Of a DNA stretch of 8,975 bases, positions 1 to 4,878 are shown piece after piece; the first letter of the stretch is position 1, and each line of letters opens with the position of its first letter. Position numbers and translations under genes: made by a program. Below the pieces are notes generated by a model that was not told the DNA's origin, did no database searches, and saw nothing but the letters and a program-made list of their open reading frames with translations. The stretch is taken from positions 1 through 8,975 of the forward strand of contig CAAENW010000076.1 in NCBI GenBank assembly GCA_900757265.1, in the 5' to 3' direction. The DNA is from an uncultured Collinsella sp. (GTDB lineage Bacteria > Actinomycetota > Coriobacteriia > Coriobacteriales > Coriobacteriaceae).

Positions 1-74
1 AGGGCCTGCGCTTCGCTATCCGCGAGGGTGGCCACACCGTCGGTTCGGGCATCGTCTCCACGATCATTGAGTAA
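1..74 (+). CDS. tuf: Elongation factor Tu, C-terminal end (partial)
   Basis: Only the last 23 codons and the TAA stop (72-74) are present; the frame begins at base 3. The visible tail contains RFAIREGGHTVGSG and ends in STIIE, the highly conserved end of domain 3 of bacterial EF-Tu, the GTPase that delivers aminoacyl-tRNA to the ribosome. The gene starts upstream of the window. A strong terminator follows 27 bases after the stop. The neighbours rpmG, tRNA-Trp, secE and nusG fit the common bacterial tuf-secE-nusG-rpl arrangement. Confidence 0.95.
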   Translation, partial: GLRFAIREGGHTVGSGIVSTIIE

Positions 75-101
75 ATTAGCTCTTTGATATAGCTGACTTA
101 G

Positions 102-138
102 AGAACCCGGCACTTATATGGGTGCCGGGTTCTTTTCT
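102..138 (+). terminator. Rho-independent terminator after tuf
   Basis: A perfect 12-bp stem pairs AGAACCCGGCAC (102-113) with GTGCCGGGTTCT (122-133) around an 8-nt loop and runs into TTTTCT. It ends the tuf transcript and separates it from the rpmG unit. Confidence 0.93.
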
Positions 139-278
139 GCAATGGATATTGAGCCGTTGCTGGTGTCGAGAGGATCGATAATGGTCCTGGATGCACCGTC
201 GATTAGCTCTCGATGGCTTCATTGATGTGTTCCAAATATGAATGGATCCACCGAGAACCAATTGACTCGAGGTTTTCA

Positions 279-306
279 TTGACAGCACTTACACAGAGCT
301 GATAAA
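279..306 (+). promoter_or_regulatory. Candidate sigma-70 type promoter for rpmG
   Basis: A perfect -35 hexamer TTGACA lies at 279-284. A weaker -10 match, GATAAA (301-306, 4 of 6), follows after a 16-base spacer. It sits about 48 bases before rpmG and beyond the tuf terminator, where a new promoter is needed. The rest of the tuf-rpmG gap (139-278) shows no gene or clear signal. The -35 is convincing; the -10 assignment is tentative. Confidence 0.5.
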
Positions 307-353
307 GTACCATCTCGTGCCCGTACGGGGCGGATATGAAAGGTTCAGGATAC

Positions 354-503
354 ATGCGTACTCTAGTTACTCTTGCGTGCACTGAGTGCAAGCGCCGCAA
401 CTATACGACCACCAAGAACAAGGCGAACATGCCTGATCGTATGGAGATCAAGAAGTATTGCCCCTGGTGCCGTCACCACACGCTGCACAAAGAGACTCGC
501 TAG
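354..503 (+). CDS. rpmG: Large ribosomal subunit protein bL33
   Basis: This 49-residue ORF begins [17 protein letters not shown] and ends HKETR, a typical bL33 sequence of usual length. It is a small protein of the 50S subunit near the E site. Two cysteine pairs, C9-x-x-C12 and C36-x-x-C39, make this the zinc-binding (C+) form. Organisms that also carry a cysteine-free L33 paralogue often control the two by zinc; whether this genome has a second copy cannot be seen. The start is preceded by a purine-rich AAAGGTTCAGG. The tRNA-Trp gene starts 13 bases after the stop, so the two are probably cotranscribed. Confidence 0.96.
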   Translation: MRTLVTLACTECKRRNYTTTKNKANMPDRMEIKKYCPWCRHHTLHKETR

Positions 504-516
504 TCTCTAGTTACAT

Positions 517-592
517 ACGCCAGTAGTTCAATTGGTAGAGCATCGGTCTCCAAAACCGAGTGTTGAGGGTTCGAGTCCTTCCTGGCGTGCCA
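517..592 (+). tRNA. tRNA-Trp (anticodon CCA)
   Basis: A complete cloverleaf is visible. The 7-bp acceptor stem pairs ACGCCAG (517-523) with CTGGCGT (582-588), followed by discriminator G589 and an encoded CCA (590-592). The D arm is GTTC/GAGC, the anticodon arm is TCGGT-CTCCAAA-ACCGA with anticodon CCA, and the T arm is GAGGG-TTCGAGT-CCTTC. The anticodon reads UGG, so this is tryptophan tRNA. A tRNA-Trp between rpmG and secE is a recurrent arrangement in Gram-positive bacteria. Confidence 0.97.
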
Positions 593-601
593 GTCATTAT
601 T

Positions 602-632
602 CCGTAAGCTCCCATTTGGGGGCTTACGGTTT
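602..632 (+). terminator. Stem-loop after tRNA-Trp, possible weak terminator
   Basis: A 12-bp stem with one G-T pair joins CCGTAAGCTCCC (602-613) to GGGGGCTTACGG (618-629) over an ATTT loop. The following tract is short (TTTACTC), so termination is likely partial. It may set the ratio of tRNA to secE-nusG transcript or mark a processing point. Confidence 0.6.
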
Positions 633-668
633 ACTCATGTATAAGCGCATTGCGCGGAGGTAACCCAA

Positions 669-1007
669 ATGGCCAACAAGAAGAACAAGAAGAAGGCACA
701 GCAGCAGGCGCCTGCCAACAACGCTGCCGCCAACTCCAAGGTTGAGGCCAAGAAGGCCGTTGCCAAGAAGAGCGAGAAGGCTGCGAAGTCCAAGAAGAAC
801 GAGAAGCCCGGCTTCTTCGCCCGCACCAAGAAGTACTTCGCTTCGGTGAAGTCCGAGATGAAGCGTGTCACGTGGCCCGACAAGAAGGAACTCGTGAACT
901 ACTCCGTTGTCGTTTGCGCTTCTCTGGTCGTCGTCGGTGTCGTCATCGCTCTGCTCGATGCTGGCTTTGGCGAGGCTCTTGCTCTGTTCTCCGGATTGAG
1001 GGGCTAA
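669..1007 (+). CDS. secE: Preprotein translocase subunit SecE
   Basis: SecE is the small essential subunit that clamps SecY in the SecYEG channel. The 112-residue product has a long, low-complexity Lys/Ala/Gln/Asn-rich N-terminal extension (about 1-46). The conserved cytoplasmic amphipathic segment follows, with KSEMKRVTWPDKKEL (about 61-75), and then one membrane helix (about 77-97). The VTWP motif identifies the family. The extension makes it longer than minimal one-helix SecE proteins of about 60 residues, as in many actinobacteria. GGAGGT (656-661) lies 7 bases before the ATG. The stop is 3 bases before nusG, which implies one operon and coupled translation. Confidence 0.96.
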   Translation: MANKKNKKKAQQQAPANNAAANSKVEAKKAVAKKSEKAAKSKKNEKPGFFARTKKYFASVKSEMKRVTWPDKKELVNYSVVVCASLVVVGVVIALLDAGFGEALALFSGLRG

Positions 1008-1010
1008 ACC

Positions 1011-1547
1011 ATGTCTAAGCGTTGGTACGTCGTTCACACTTACTCTGGATACGAGAACCGTGTTAAGTCCGATCTCGAGCATCGCATCGAGACCATGGGC
1101 ATGCAGGACCGTATCTTTGATATCGAGATTCCTATGGAGCGCGTCACCGAGATTAAAGAGGGTGGCAAGCGCGAGACCAAGGACTCAAAGATCTTCCCGG
1201 GTTATGTCCTGGTCCGCATGGAGATGGATGACGATGCGTGGACGTGTGTTCGCAACACGCCCGGTGTCACCGGTTTCCTGGGCGGCAATGGCAAGCCCGC
1301 TCCGCTTTCCCGCGACGAGTACAATAAGATGACTCGTCGTCCCGGTAAGGGCGATTCGCCCAAGCGCACCTCGGTCGATATTCAGGTCGGCACGTCCGTC
1401 CGCGTCACCGATGGCCCGCTTACCGACTTTGATGGCAAGGTCTCCGAGGTTAACACCGAGGCAGGCAAGCTCAAGGTCACGCTGATGATCTTTGGCCGCG
1501 AGACGCCGGTCGAGCTCGACTTTAACCAGGTCGCTGTCATCGCTTAA
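1011..1547 (+). CDS. nusG: Transcription termination/antitermination factor NusG
   Basis: NusG binds RNA polymerase across the clamp, affects pausing, and links polymerase to Rho or to the ribosome (S10). The 178-residue product has the NGN domain (about 3-105), starting RWYVVHTYSGYENRVK with the typical FPGYVLVRMEMDDDAW segment. A linker follows, then a C-terminal KOW domain (about 125-178) with VGTSVRVTDGPLTDFDGKV and the final VELDFNQV. Length and domain order are normal. Its ribosome binding site (GAGGGG, about 998-1003) lies inside the end of secE, so the two genes are translationally linked. No strong terminator is seen before rplK. Confidence 0.97.
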   Translation: MSKRWYVVHTYSGYENRVKSDLEHRIETMGMQDRIFDIEIPMERVTEIKEGGKRETKDSKIFPGYVLVRMEMDDDAWTCVRNTPGVTGFLGGNGKPAPLSRDEYNKMTRRPGKGDSPKRTSVDIQVGTSVRVTDGPLTDFDGKVSEVNTEAGKLKVTLMIFGRETPVELDFNQVAVIA

Positions 1548-1667
1548 GTTTTCGTCCGTTCGCGCGAGCGTGCTTCTTCTGTGACTGCTCATCTCAGGAG
1601 TGCTTCTAACACGTGCGTGCTTACGATATAGCAAGTACTTCACACTCGTGATTCGAAAGGAATGACC

Positions 1668-2096
1668 ATGGCTGAGAAGAAGGTTGCCAACGTCATTAAG
1701 CTCCAGATTCCTGCTGGTGCAGCTAACCCCGCTCCTCCCGTCGGCCCCGCCCTGGGCGCTGCTGGCGTGAACATCATGCAGTTCTGCCAGGCCTTTAACG
1801 CCGAGACGCAGGACAAGAAGGGCGACATCATCCCCGTTGAGATCTCTGTCTACGAGGACAAGTCCTTCTCCTTCATCACCAAGACCCCGCCGGCGGCTCA
1901 CCTCATCAAGAAGGAGCTGAACCTCAAGTCTGGTTCCGCTAAGCCCCAGGCCGACAAGGTTGGTCAGCTCTCTCAGGAGCAGCTCACCAAGATCGCCGAG
2001 ATCAAGATGCCGGACCTCAATGCCAACGACATTGACGCCGCCAAGAAGATCATCGCCGGTACCGCCCGCTCCATGGGCGTCACCATCGCTGAGTAG
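1668..2096 (+). CDS. rplK: Large ribosomal subunit protein uL11
   Basis: L11 forms part of the GTPase-associated centre of the 50S subunit and is the target region of thiostrepton-type antibiotics; with RelA it takes part in the stringent response. The 142-residue protein has the N-terminal domain with the proline-rich [17 protein letters not shown] segment and the C-terminal rRNA-binding domain ending in the signature [11 protein letters not shown] chose the second of two in-frame ATGs (1668, not 1662). AAAGGA (1656-1661) abuts the first but stands 6 bases from the second, and [12 protein letters not shown] is the usual N-terminus. The 120-base gap after nusG shows no convincing promoter or terminator. 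Confidence 0.97.
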   Translation: MAEKKVANVIKLQIPAGAANPAPPVGPALGAAGVNIMQFCQAFNAETQDKKGDIIPVEISVYEDKSFSFITKTPPAAHLIKKELNLKSGSAKPQADKVGQLSQEQLTKIAEIKMPDLNANDIDAAKKIIAGTARSMGVTIAE

Positions 2097-2109
2097 CGAT
2101 TTCTTTAGG

Positions 2110-2200
2110 TAATGACGGGTGCTCCGACTGGGGCGCGCGTTATATGTGTGCAATAGGGCACACGATACGATGTGGGAGGGCTCACGCCCGTTTAACCACA
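2110..2200 (+). promoter_or_regulatory. Three-hairpin leader between rplK and rplA, candidate L1 autoregulatory region
   Basis: Three hairpins occupy this spacer. (1) 2110-2142: 13 pairs with two small bulges and a GACT loop. (2) 2146-2163: GTGTGC/GCACAC, 6 bp. (3) 2171-2200: TGTGG/CCACA outside GGGC/GCCC, with an asymmetric internal loop of GA against GTTTAA. The third ends directly at the AGGAGG of rplA. L1 is known to repress its own mRNA by binding a two-helix element with an asymmetric internal loop that mimics its 23S site. Hairpin 3 has that general layout. The regulatory role is inferred; the pairing is visible. Confidence 0.4.
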
Positions 2201-2213
2201 GGAGGTAATGCAC

Positions 2214-2921
2214 ATGGCTAAGCATGGTAAGAGCTATAACGCCGCTGCCGAAAAGATCGACCGCGCCACGCTCTACACCCCCCTTCAGGCTGCCAAGCTC
2301 ATCAAGGAGCTCGACACCGCCAAGTTCGACGAGACCGTCGAGGCCCACTTCCGTCTGGGCATCGATACTCGTAAGGCTGACCAGAACATCCGTGGTTCCA
2401 TCTCCCTGCCCCACGGCACCGGCAAGACCGTTCGTGTTGCCGTCTTCGCTGAGGGCGAGAAGGCCCGCGAGGCCGAGGCTGCTGGCGCCGACATCATCGG
2501 CTCCGACGAGCTCGTCGCCCAGATCCAGAAGGGCGAGATCAATTTCGACGCCGCTATCGCTACGCCGAACATGATGGCCAAGGTTGGCCGCATCGGTAAG
2601 ATCCTTGGTCCCCGTGGCCTCATGCCGAACCCCAAGCTCGGCACCGTGACCATAGACGTCGCCAAGATGGTCTCCGAGCTCAAGGCTGGCCGCGTTGAGT
2701 ATCGCGCCGACCGCTATGGCATCTGCCACGTGCCCCTGGGCAAGAAGTCCTTCTCCGAGCAGCAGCTCGTCGAGAACTACGCTGCCCTGTACACCGAGAT
2801 CCTGCGCGTCAAGCCCTCTTCTGCTAAGGGCAAGTACGTCAAGTCCATCTCCGTGTCTTCCACCATGGGCCCTGGTGTCAAGGTCGATCCCGCTATCCAG
2901 CGCGACTTCCTGGCCGAGTAA
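2214..2921 (+). CDS. rplA: Large ribosomal subunit protein uL1
   Basis: L1 forms the mobile stalk of the 50S subunit that helps release E-site tRNA; in many bacteria it also represses translation of its own mRNA. The 235-residue length is normal. The signature region is at about 125-145, with [17 protein letters not shown], and the N-terminal helix [14 protein letters not shown] is typical. The second in-frame ATG (2214) is preferred over 2208 because AGGAGGT (2200-2206) lies 7 bases from it and MAKHGKSY is the expected start. rplK lies upstream; a strong terminator follows and no rplJ/rplL appear, so the ribosomal block ends here. Confidence 0.97.
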   Translation: MAKHGKSYNAAAEKIDRATLYTPLQAAKLIKELDTAKFDETVEAHFRLGIDTRKADQNIRGSISLPHGTGKTVRVAVFAEGEKAREAEAAGADIIGSDELVAQIQKGEINFDAAIATPNMMAKVGRIGKILGPRGLMPNPKLGTVTIDVAKMVSELKAGRVEYRADRYGICHVPLGKKSFSEQQLVENYAALYTEILRVKPSSAKGKYVKSISVSSTMGPGVKVDPAIQRDFLAE

Positions 2922-2933
2922 CTAACAGTTACT
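2917..2933 (+). repeat. Short perfect inverted repeat at the rplA stop
   Basis: AGTAACT (2917-2923) and AGTTACT (2927-2933) are perfect reverse complements with a 3-nt loop, and the rplA TAA lies inside the left arm. It is small and A/T-rich. It could help protect the transcript end upstream of the main terminator, but chance is possible. Confidence 0.35.
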
Positions 2934-2958
2934 GTCTGAGCAAAGCAAGCATTGCTAA

Positions 2959-3003
2959 AGAGACCCGGTTCTGCCTCGTGCAGGACCGGGTCTCTTGCTT
3001 TTG
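2959..3003 (+). terminator. Strong rho-independent terminator after rplA
   Basis: A 16-bp stem with one G-T pair joins AGAGACCCGGTTCTGC (2959-2974) to GCAGGACCGGGTCTCT (2980-2995) over a 5-nt CTCGT loop. A TGCTTTT tail follows. It insulates the ribosomal operon from the leu region. Confidence 0.93.
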
Positions 3004-3010
3004 AGTCAAC

Positions 3011-3051
3011 GAAACCACCACGAAGGGGACAGGCACCCTTGTGGTGGTTTT
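3011..3051. repeat. Dispersed hairpin element, copy 1 (inverted relative to copies 2 and 3)
   Basis: AAACCACCAC (3012-3021) pairs with GTGGTGGTTT (3041-3050) around a core containing GAAGGGGACAGGCACC. Compared as reverse complement, this 40-base stretch differs from copy 2 (4720-4760) at only about two positions. It directly follows the rplA terminator and, unlike copies 2 and 3, lacks their shared 5' flank. The A-rich and T-rich ends would allow terminator-like function on either strand. The short palindromic intergenic form resembles REP elements; the family name is inferred. Confidence 0.75.
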
Positions 3052-3107
3052 ACTTGTGTTGTACTTTAGCGCGATGTAGTACTACCCGAGGCCGAAGGGA
3101 GCCCAAC

Positions 3108-3167
3108 ATGTTTAAGAACACGCAACAGCTCCTAGGCCTAGCGCTACTAGATTGGATAGCGCGCTAG
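3108..3167 (+). CDS. leuL: Leucine operon leader peptide
   Basis: A 19-codon ORF reads MFKNTQQLLGLALLDWIAR. Five of seven consecutive residues (8-14) are leucine: codon CTC at 3129 and CTA at 3132, 3138, 3144 and 3147. CTA should be rare in this GC-rich genome, which makes the peptide sensitive to low charged leucyl-tRNA. A Shine-Dalgarno GAAGGGAG stands just upstream of the ATG. The stop falls inside the RNA segment that chooses between antiterminator and protector hairpins, as in classical attenuation. The gene it would control, leuA, is a pseudogene. Confidence 0.85.
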   Translation: MFKNTQQLLGLALLDWIAR

Positions 3168-3254
3168 GGTTGTAATCTCGCTATAACGATTTGTTGTACC
3201 CGGGTGCGCTATCGTCTGCCGCTTTCAGGCGTGATGAGCGACACGGGTATTTTT
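3138..3254 (+). promoter_or_regulatory. Leucine attenuator: protector hairpin, antiterminator, terminator
   Basis: Mutually exclusive pairings are visible. Protector: CTAGCGC (3138-3144) with GCGCTAG (3161-3167). Antiterminator: 3158-3170 with 3198-3210, 12 of 13 positions paired including two wobbles. Terminator: TACCCG (3197-3202) with CGGGTA (3244-3249), extended inward by GT and CGCT pairs, followed by TTTTT (3250-3254). A ribosome stalled on the CTA codons at 3138-3149 would cover the protector strand, free 3158-3170, form the antiterminator and allow readthrough. With leucine plentiful the terminator forms. Structure is read directly; function follows from known leu/his/trp attenuators. 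Confidence 0.82.
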
Positions 3255-3320
3255 CTATCTCTAGGCCTTCTCTCTCTCCTGAAAGCCATCTGTCATAAAA
3301 CGGTCAATCAGGAGGAACAT

Positions 3321-3890
3321 ATAAGCCGCAAAATCACAATCTTTGACGCCACCCTGTGCGACGGTGAGCAGTCGCCGGGCGCCAGCATGAATACCGAGGA
3401 AAAGCTCTTCATCGCCCGCCAGCTGGTGCGCATGAACGTGGACGTTATCGAGGCGGGCTTTCCCATCTCGAGTCCTGGTGACTTTCGCTCCGTACAGGAG
3501 ATTGGCAAGATTGCGGGCAACCGATGCACGGTATGCGGCCTGACGCGCGCTGTCGACAGGGATATCGAAGTGGCTGCAGAGGCGCTCAAAACGGCCCAGA
3601 GGCCCCGTATCCATACAGGGCTGGGTGTGAGCACCAGTCACCTGCGCGACAAGCTCCATATGACTGAGGAAAGGGCAATTGAGTGAGCGATCCATGCCGT
3701 CAAACATGCTCGCAAGTTCGTTGACGATGTTGAGTTTTATGCCGAGGATGCCGGCCGCTCCGATCAGGAGTTTCTGGTGCGCATTATCGAGGCGGCCGTA
3801 AAGGCCGGTGCCACGGTCGTGAACATCCCCGATACGATGGGCTACAACATGCCGTGGGACTTTGGCGCCCGCATCCGTGACCTGCGCGGG
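3321..3890 (+). pseudogene. leuA: 2-isopropylmalate synthase, truncated and disabled
   Basis: Intact LeuA condenses acetyl-CoA with 2-ketoisovalerate in the first committed step of leucine synthesis. About 190 codons of the N-terminal TIM-barrel domain remain, with [32 protein letters not shown] and [13 protein letters not shown]. Four defects are visible. The start position 5 bases after AGGAGG (3310-3315) is ATA, not ATG. The Arg of the L-R-D-G-E-Q motif is Cys (TGC at 3354-3356). A TGA at 3684-3686 interrupts the frame. The coding sequence stops near 3883-3900 and joins leuB in another frame. The downstream barrel, including the H-x-H metal ligands, and the regulatory domain are missing. 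The junction is approximate. Confidence 0.92.
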
Positions 3891-4527
3891 CGCTGCGGGT
3901 GCGGCCGGTCAGCGTGCGGTCGACGTGATGGAGTATCGCGAGTACGAGATTGAGCGCATTGCGCGCCAGGCATTTGAGGTGGCGCGCAAACGTCGCGGCA
4001 AGGTGACGAGCGTTGATAAGCGCAACGTGCTGGAGACGAGCCGCATGTGGCGCGAGATCGTGCATCGCGTGCAAGACGAGGAGTACTCCGACGTGGAGCT
4101 TGAGGACCTGCTCGTCGACAACGCCGCCATGCAGCTCATCAGTCGACCGGCAGACTTTGACGTCGTGGTGACGGAGAACATGTTCGGCGACATCCTGTCC
4201 GATGAGGCGGCTCAGATTACCGGATCGCTCGGTATGCTTGCCTCTGCCTCGCTGGATGATGGCGTATCGCTGTTTGGGCCGAGCGCTGGCAGCGCTCCTG
4301 ACATCGCGGGGCTCGGCGTGGCCAATCCGCTGGCTCAAATCTTGTCGGTGGCGATGCTGCTGACCTACGCGCTCGACATGGGCGAGCAAGCCGCGTGGAT
4401 CGAGAGCGCCGTGGCGCGCGTGCTCGACGAGGGCTGGCGCACCCGTGACATCGCCGATGTCAACACCCCGGCAGATAAGATCCTCGGCACCACGACGATG
4501 GGCGACAAGGTCGTCGCCGCGCTGTAG
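3884..4527 (+). pseudogene. leuB: 3-isopropylmalate dehydrogenase, C-terminal remnant
   Basis: LeuB oxidises 3-isopropylmalate with NAD in leucine synthesis. About 210 codons matching the C-terminal part of the roughly 360-residue family remain. They include [58 protein letters not shown] and [19 protein letters not shown], and end in a normal TAG. The first ~145-180 residues are absent, and no ribosome binding site or start precedes the remnant. The reading frame differs from that of leuA, so no fusion protein can form. The remaining sequence has no internal stop, which suggests recent loss. Substitutions such as GMLAS for the usual GMLPS may be early decay. Confidence 0.92.
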
Positions 4528-4552
4528 GCGATGCCGATTCAAGCTGTCAAAT

Positions 4553-4609
4553 ATCTCAATCTGTAACATCTAAGGGGCAAAATCGTTCCTACCTGTTACA
4601 GATTGAGAT
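4553..4609. repeat. 57-nt inverted repeat, unit 1 of a tandem pair
   Basis: ATCTCAATCTGTAACA (4553-4568) is the perfect reverse complement of 4594-4609, giving a 16-bp stem with a 25-nt loop. The loop begins TCTAA and ends CCTACC. A short TTT follows. It lies between the leuB remnant and a second near-identical unit. No protein-coding content is seen. It could be a REP-like or small mobile palindrome, or a bidirectional transcript end. Confidence 0.8.
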
Positions 4610-4631
4610 TTTCGGCCGAGCATCCGTGGTC

Positions 4632-4690
4632 TGTCTCGATCTGTAACAGCTAACCGATTATTTGGGCCCTACCTGTTACAGATTGAGACA
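4632..4690. repeat. Inverted repeat, unit 2 of a tandem pair
   Basis: TGTCTCGATCTGTAACA (4632-4648) pairs with TGTTACAGATTGAGACA (4674-4690), 17 positions with one G-T. The loop is again exactly 25 nt, beginning GCTAA and ending CCTACC. The arms are almost the same as in unit 1, while the middle of the loop differs. Compensated change at the stem ends (A...T in unit 1, G...C in unit 2) suggests that the paired structure is maintained. Confidence 0.8.
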
Positions 4691-4698
4691 AACCGTTG

Positions 4699-4761
4699 GG
4701 ACAGGTCGGACGAGTCAGCAAAACCACCACAAAGGTGCCGGTCCCCTTCGTGGTGGTTTTT
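4699..4761. repeat. Dispersed hairpin element, copy 2
   Basis: AAAACCACCAC (4720-4730) pairs with GTGGTGGTTTT (4750-4760) around a core holding GGTGCC and GTCCCC. The upstream flank from 4699 matches copy 3 for 31 bases, up to the variable base after ACCACCA. The hairpin ends in TTTTT, so it can act as a terminator on the + strand. From 4762 to 4878 I find no intact gene; a minus-strand stretch around 4760-4835 reads IEQRERKAARMVGWEHLVAL, which might be a gene scrap but could be chance. Confidence 0.8.
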
Positions 4762-4878
4762 AGCGCAACGAGGTGTTCCCAGCCGACCATACGGGCGGCC
4801 TTGCGCTCACGCTGCTCGATGACAGCGCATCTTTAGACGCGAAGTGCGGAACCGGGTGCATATACGAGCCGCGTAGCG

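Noticed and set aside
1185..2729. Long minus-strand open frame (514 codons) across nusG, rplK and rplA
   Set aside because: It lies antisense to three certain genes, spans their spacers, and is Leu/Gly/Asp-rich in the way reverse-strand frames of GC-rich genes are. It matches no family I know.
3054..3082. Promoter for the leu leader (TTGTGT, 17-base gap, TAGTAC)
   Set aside because: A promoter must lie here, but the -10 matches only 3 of 6 and other spacings are equally good, so I do not assign one.
3204..3320. GTG at 3204 as the leuA start
   Set aside because: It lies inside the attenuator terminator, has no ribosome binding site, and the added residues are not LeuA-like. The AGGAGG at 3310 points to 3321.
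3061..3320. T-box riboswitch for leucine
   Set aside because: No T-box sequence (TGGNACCGCG) or specifier stem is seen. The Leu-rich peptide and alternative helices fit ribosome-mediated attenuation.
3784..4569. Minus-strand open frame across the leuA-leuB junction
   Set aside because: The plus strand here clearly encodes LeuA and LeuB motifs. The reverse frame is a by-product of codon bias and shows no domain.
4533..4690. CRISPR array from the repeated TGTTACAGATTGAGA segments
   Set aside because: There are only two units, each an inverted repeat, with no regular direct repeat-spacer pattern and no cas genes.
4760..4835. C-terminal gene scrap on the minus strand (IEQRERKAARMVGWEHL)
   Set aside because: It looks faintly protein-like but is short, has a stop just upstream and no start, and I recognise no family. 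It is only mentioned with the hairpin element.
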